Below are positions 63,701 through 64,000 of a DNA stretch of 64,000 nt, one piece after another. The notes below the pieces were generated by a model. The model saw only the letters and a program-made list of their open reading frames with translations, made no database searches and was not told the DNA's origin. The stretch is taken from assembly GCA_021018995.1 (NCBI GenBank), contig CM037598.1:74418671-74482670 (forward strand). Reading direction: 5' to 3'. A program made the translations under genes and the position numbers. The DNA comes from Chloranthus sessilifolius. Lineage: Eukaryota; Streptophyta; Magnoliopsida; Chloranthales; Chloranthaceae. Position 1 is the stretch's first letter. Each line of letters opens with the position of its first letter.

Positions 63701-64000
63701 CGGAACGTACACATCCCCAAGGTGTACCTATCCCCGGCAGAGTGCACGCACTCTTAAAGCGTATCAACTGACATTTGATCCACTTAAAGAGTTGTGCAAG
63801 AATAACATTGCCAGAGGTTCTTGAGATTTGCTTAGAGGCCTCGAAACAAAAGAAAATTCAAAAAAAAAATACACAAAAAATTACTCTGAAAATGGGCATG
63901 CATTCCCAAGAAGTGTTGTGACATCAATATCTGCTCCACTCGGGTAAATCATGCTAAAGCAACCTCGAGGTTGATGGGTTCACCCAGAAACTCCGAGCCT
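60775..64000 (+). other. 3' untranslated region of Tat element F
   Basis: Non-coding, with A-rich tracts (60955-61070, 62180-62240, 62670-62690), a four-unit tandem repeat (61406-61600), and repeated phrases resembling CATCCGACCTGATCCGGCAAGC around 62850-63010. The block 63360-63500 matches 28300-28450 of D. No LTR start (TGTAGACACC or variant) is seen before 64000. Confidence 0.65.
61406..61600. repeat. 50-bp tandem repeat in 3'UTR of F
   Basis: Four units with GTGAAAACCCGAAAGGGCGC followed by a TGCGGGTAAAA-like end. Reverse complement of the D repeat at 29548-29700. Tandem repeats in the 3'UTR are known for Ogre/Tat elements. Confidence 0.75.

Larger units (their letters stand above)
48654..64000 (+). 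mobile_element. Tat-lineage Ty3/gypsy element F (3' LTR beyond window)
   Basis: Plus-strand copy of the same family as D: 5' LTR, PBS, leader, gag, PR plus G-patch, RT, two RNase H domains, INT, 3'UTR. Numerous stops and frameshifts and altered integrase residues. By comparison with the 3'UTR of D (28300-28450 equals 63360-63500 here, 0.8 kb from the LTR), the 3' LTR should begin about 300 bp after the window ends. Confidence 0.85.

Noticed and set aside
63400-64000. 3' LTR of F at the window end
   Set aside because: No TGTAGACACC-like start and no PPT before 64000; comparison with D places it just outside.
1-64000. tRNA or rRNA genes and organellar DNA
   Set aside because: No conserved tRNA A/B boxes with cloverleaf, no rRNA core sequence and no plastid gene noticed by eye; a tRNAscan run would settle this.

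Overview
This window is repeat-dominated plant nuclear DNA. The basis is sequence content: Ty3/gypsy polyproteins of two typical plant lineages (chromodomain-bearing chromoviruses, probably Tekay/Del, and Tat-type elements with two RNase H domains), plus a broken plant mobile domain (PMD) gene. No intact host gene, tRNA, rRNA or CRISPR was seen. The species cannot be named from the sequence; it looks like an angiosperm with a large, TE-rich genome.

Layout. (A) 1-18923: a minus-strand chromovirus read right to left (gag, PR, RT/RNase H, INT with chromodomain, extra 3' ORF, PPT, 3' LTR). Its 3' region is split by (G), a non-autonomous multi-LTR composite at 1387-12143. (B/C/H) 18924-25855: Tat-like LTRs, one on + (18924 onward) and one on - (ending at 22749), tail to tail, followed by 3'UTR sequence and a third LTR-like fragment. 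(D) 25856-40067: a minus-strand Tat element with its 3' LTR, 3'UTR, INT, archaeal-type RNase H, RNase H, RT, PR plus G-patch, gag and leader. Its 5' LTR is missing. (E) about 40067-46165: the 3' end of a plus-strand chromovirus (INT C-terminus/chromodomain, extra ORF, PPT, complete 3' LTR). (PMD) 46166-48640: multi-exon PMD pseudogene. (F) 48654 to beyond 64000: a plus-strand Tat element related to D with 5' LTR, PBS, leader, gag, PR plus G-patch, RT/RNase H, aRNase H, INT and 3'UTR; its 3' LTR should lie just past the window.

Nearly all coding regions carry stops, frameshifts or altered catalytic residues, so the elements look dead individually. Gag/PR/RT/RNase H/INT would once have formed particles, copied the RNA and inserted the cDNA. 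The chromoviruses carry one further ORF between pol and the 3' LTR.

Most notable signal: every LTR family here carries arrays of short palindromes or hairpins whose sequence is family-specific but whose position and geometry are conserved. D and F each have four odd-length palindromes of about 27 bp in U3 and four more in the leader before gag, at matching offsets but with different sequences. A and E each have an array in the LTR and another between pol and the extra ORF, again with different sequences. B/C have hairpins with a constant loop and changing stems. G has an imperfect palindrome repeated about eight times. I know of no established explanation for this.
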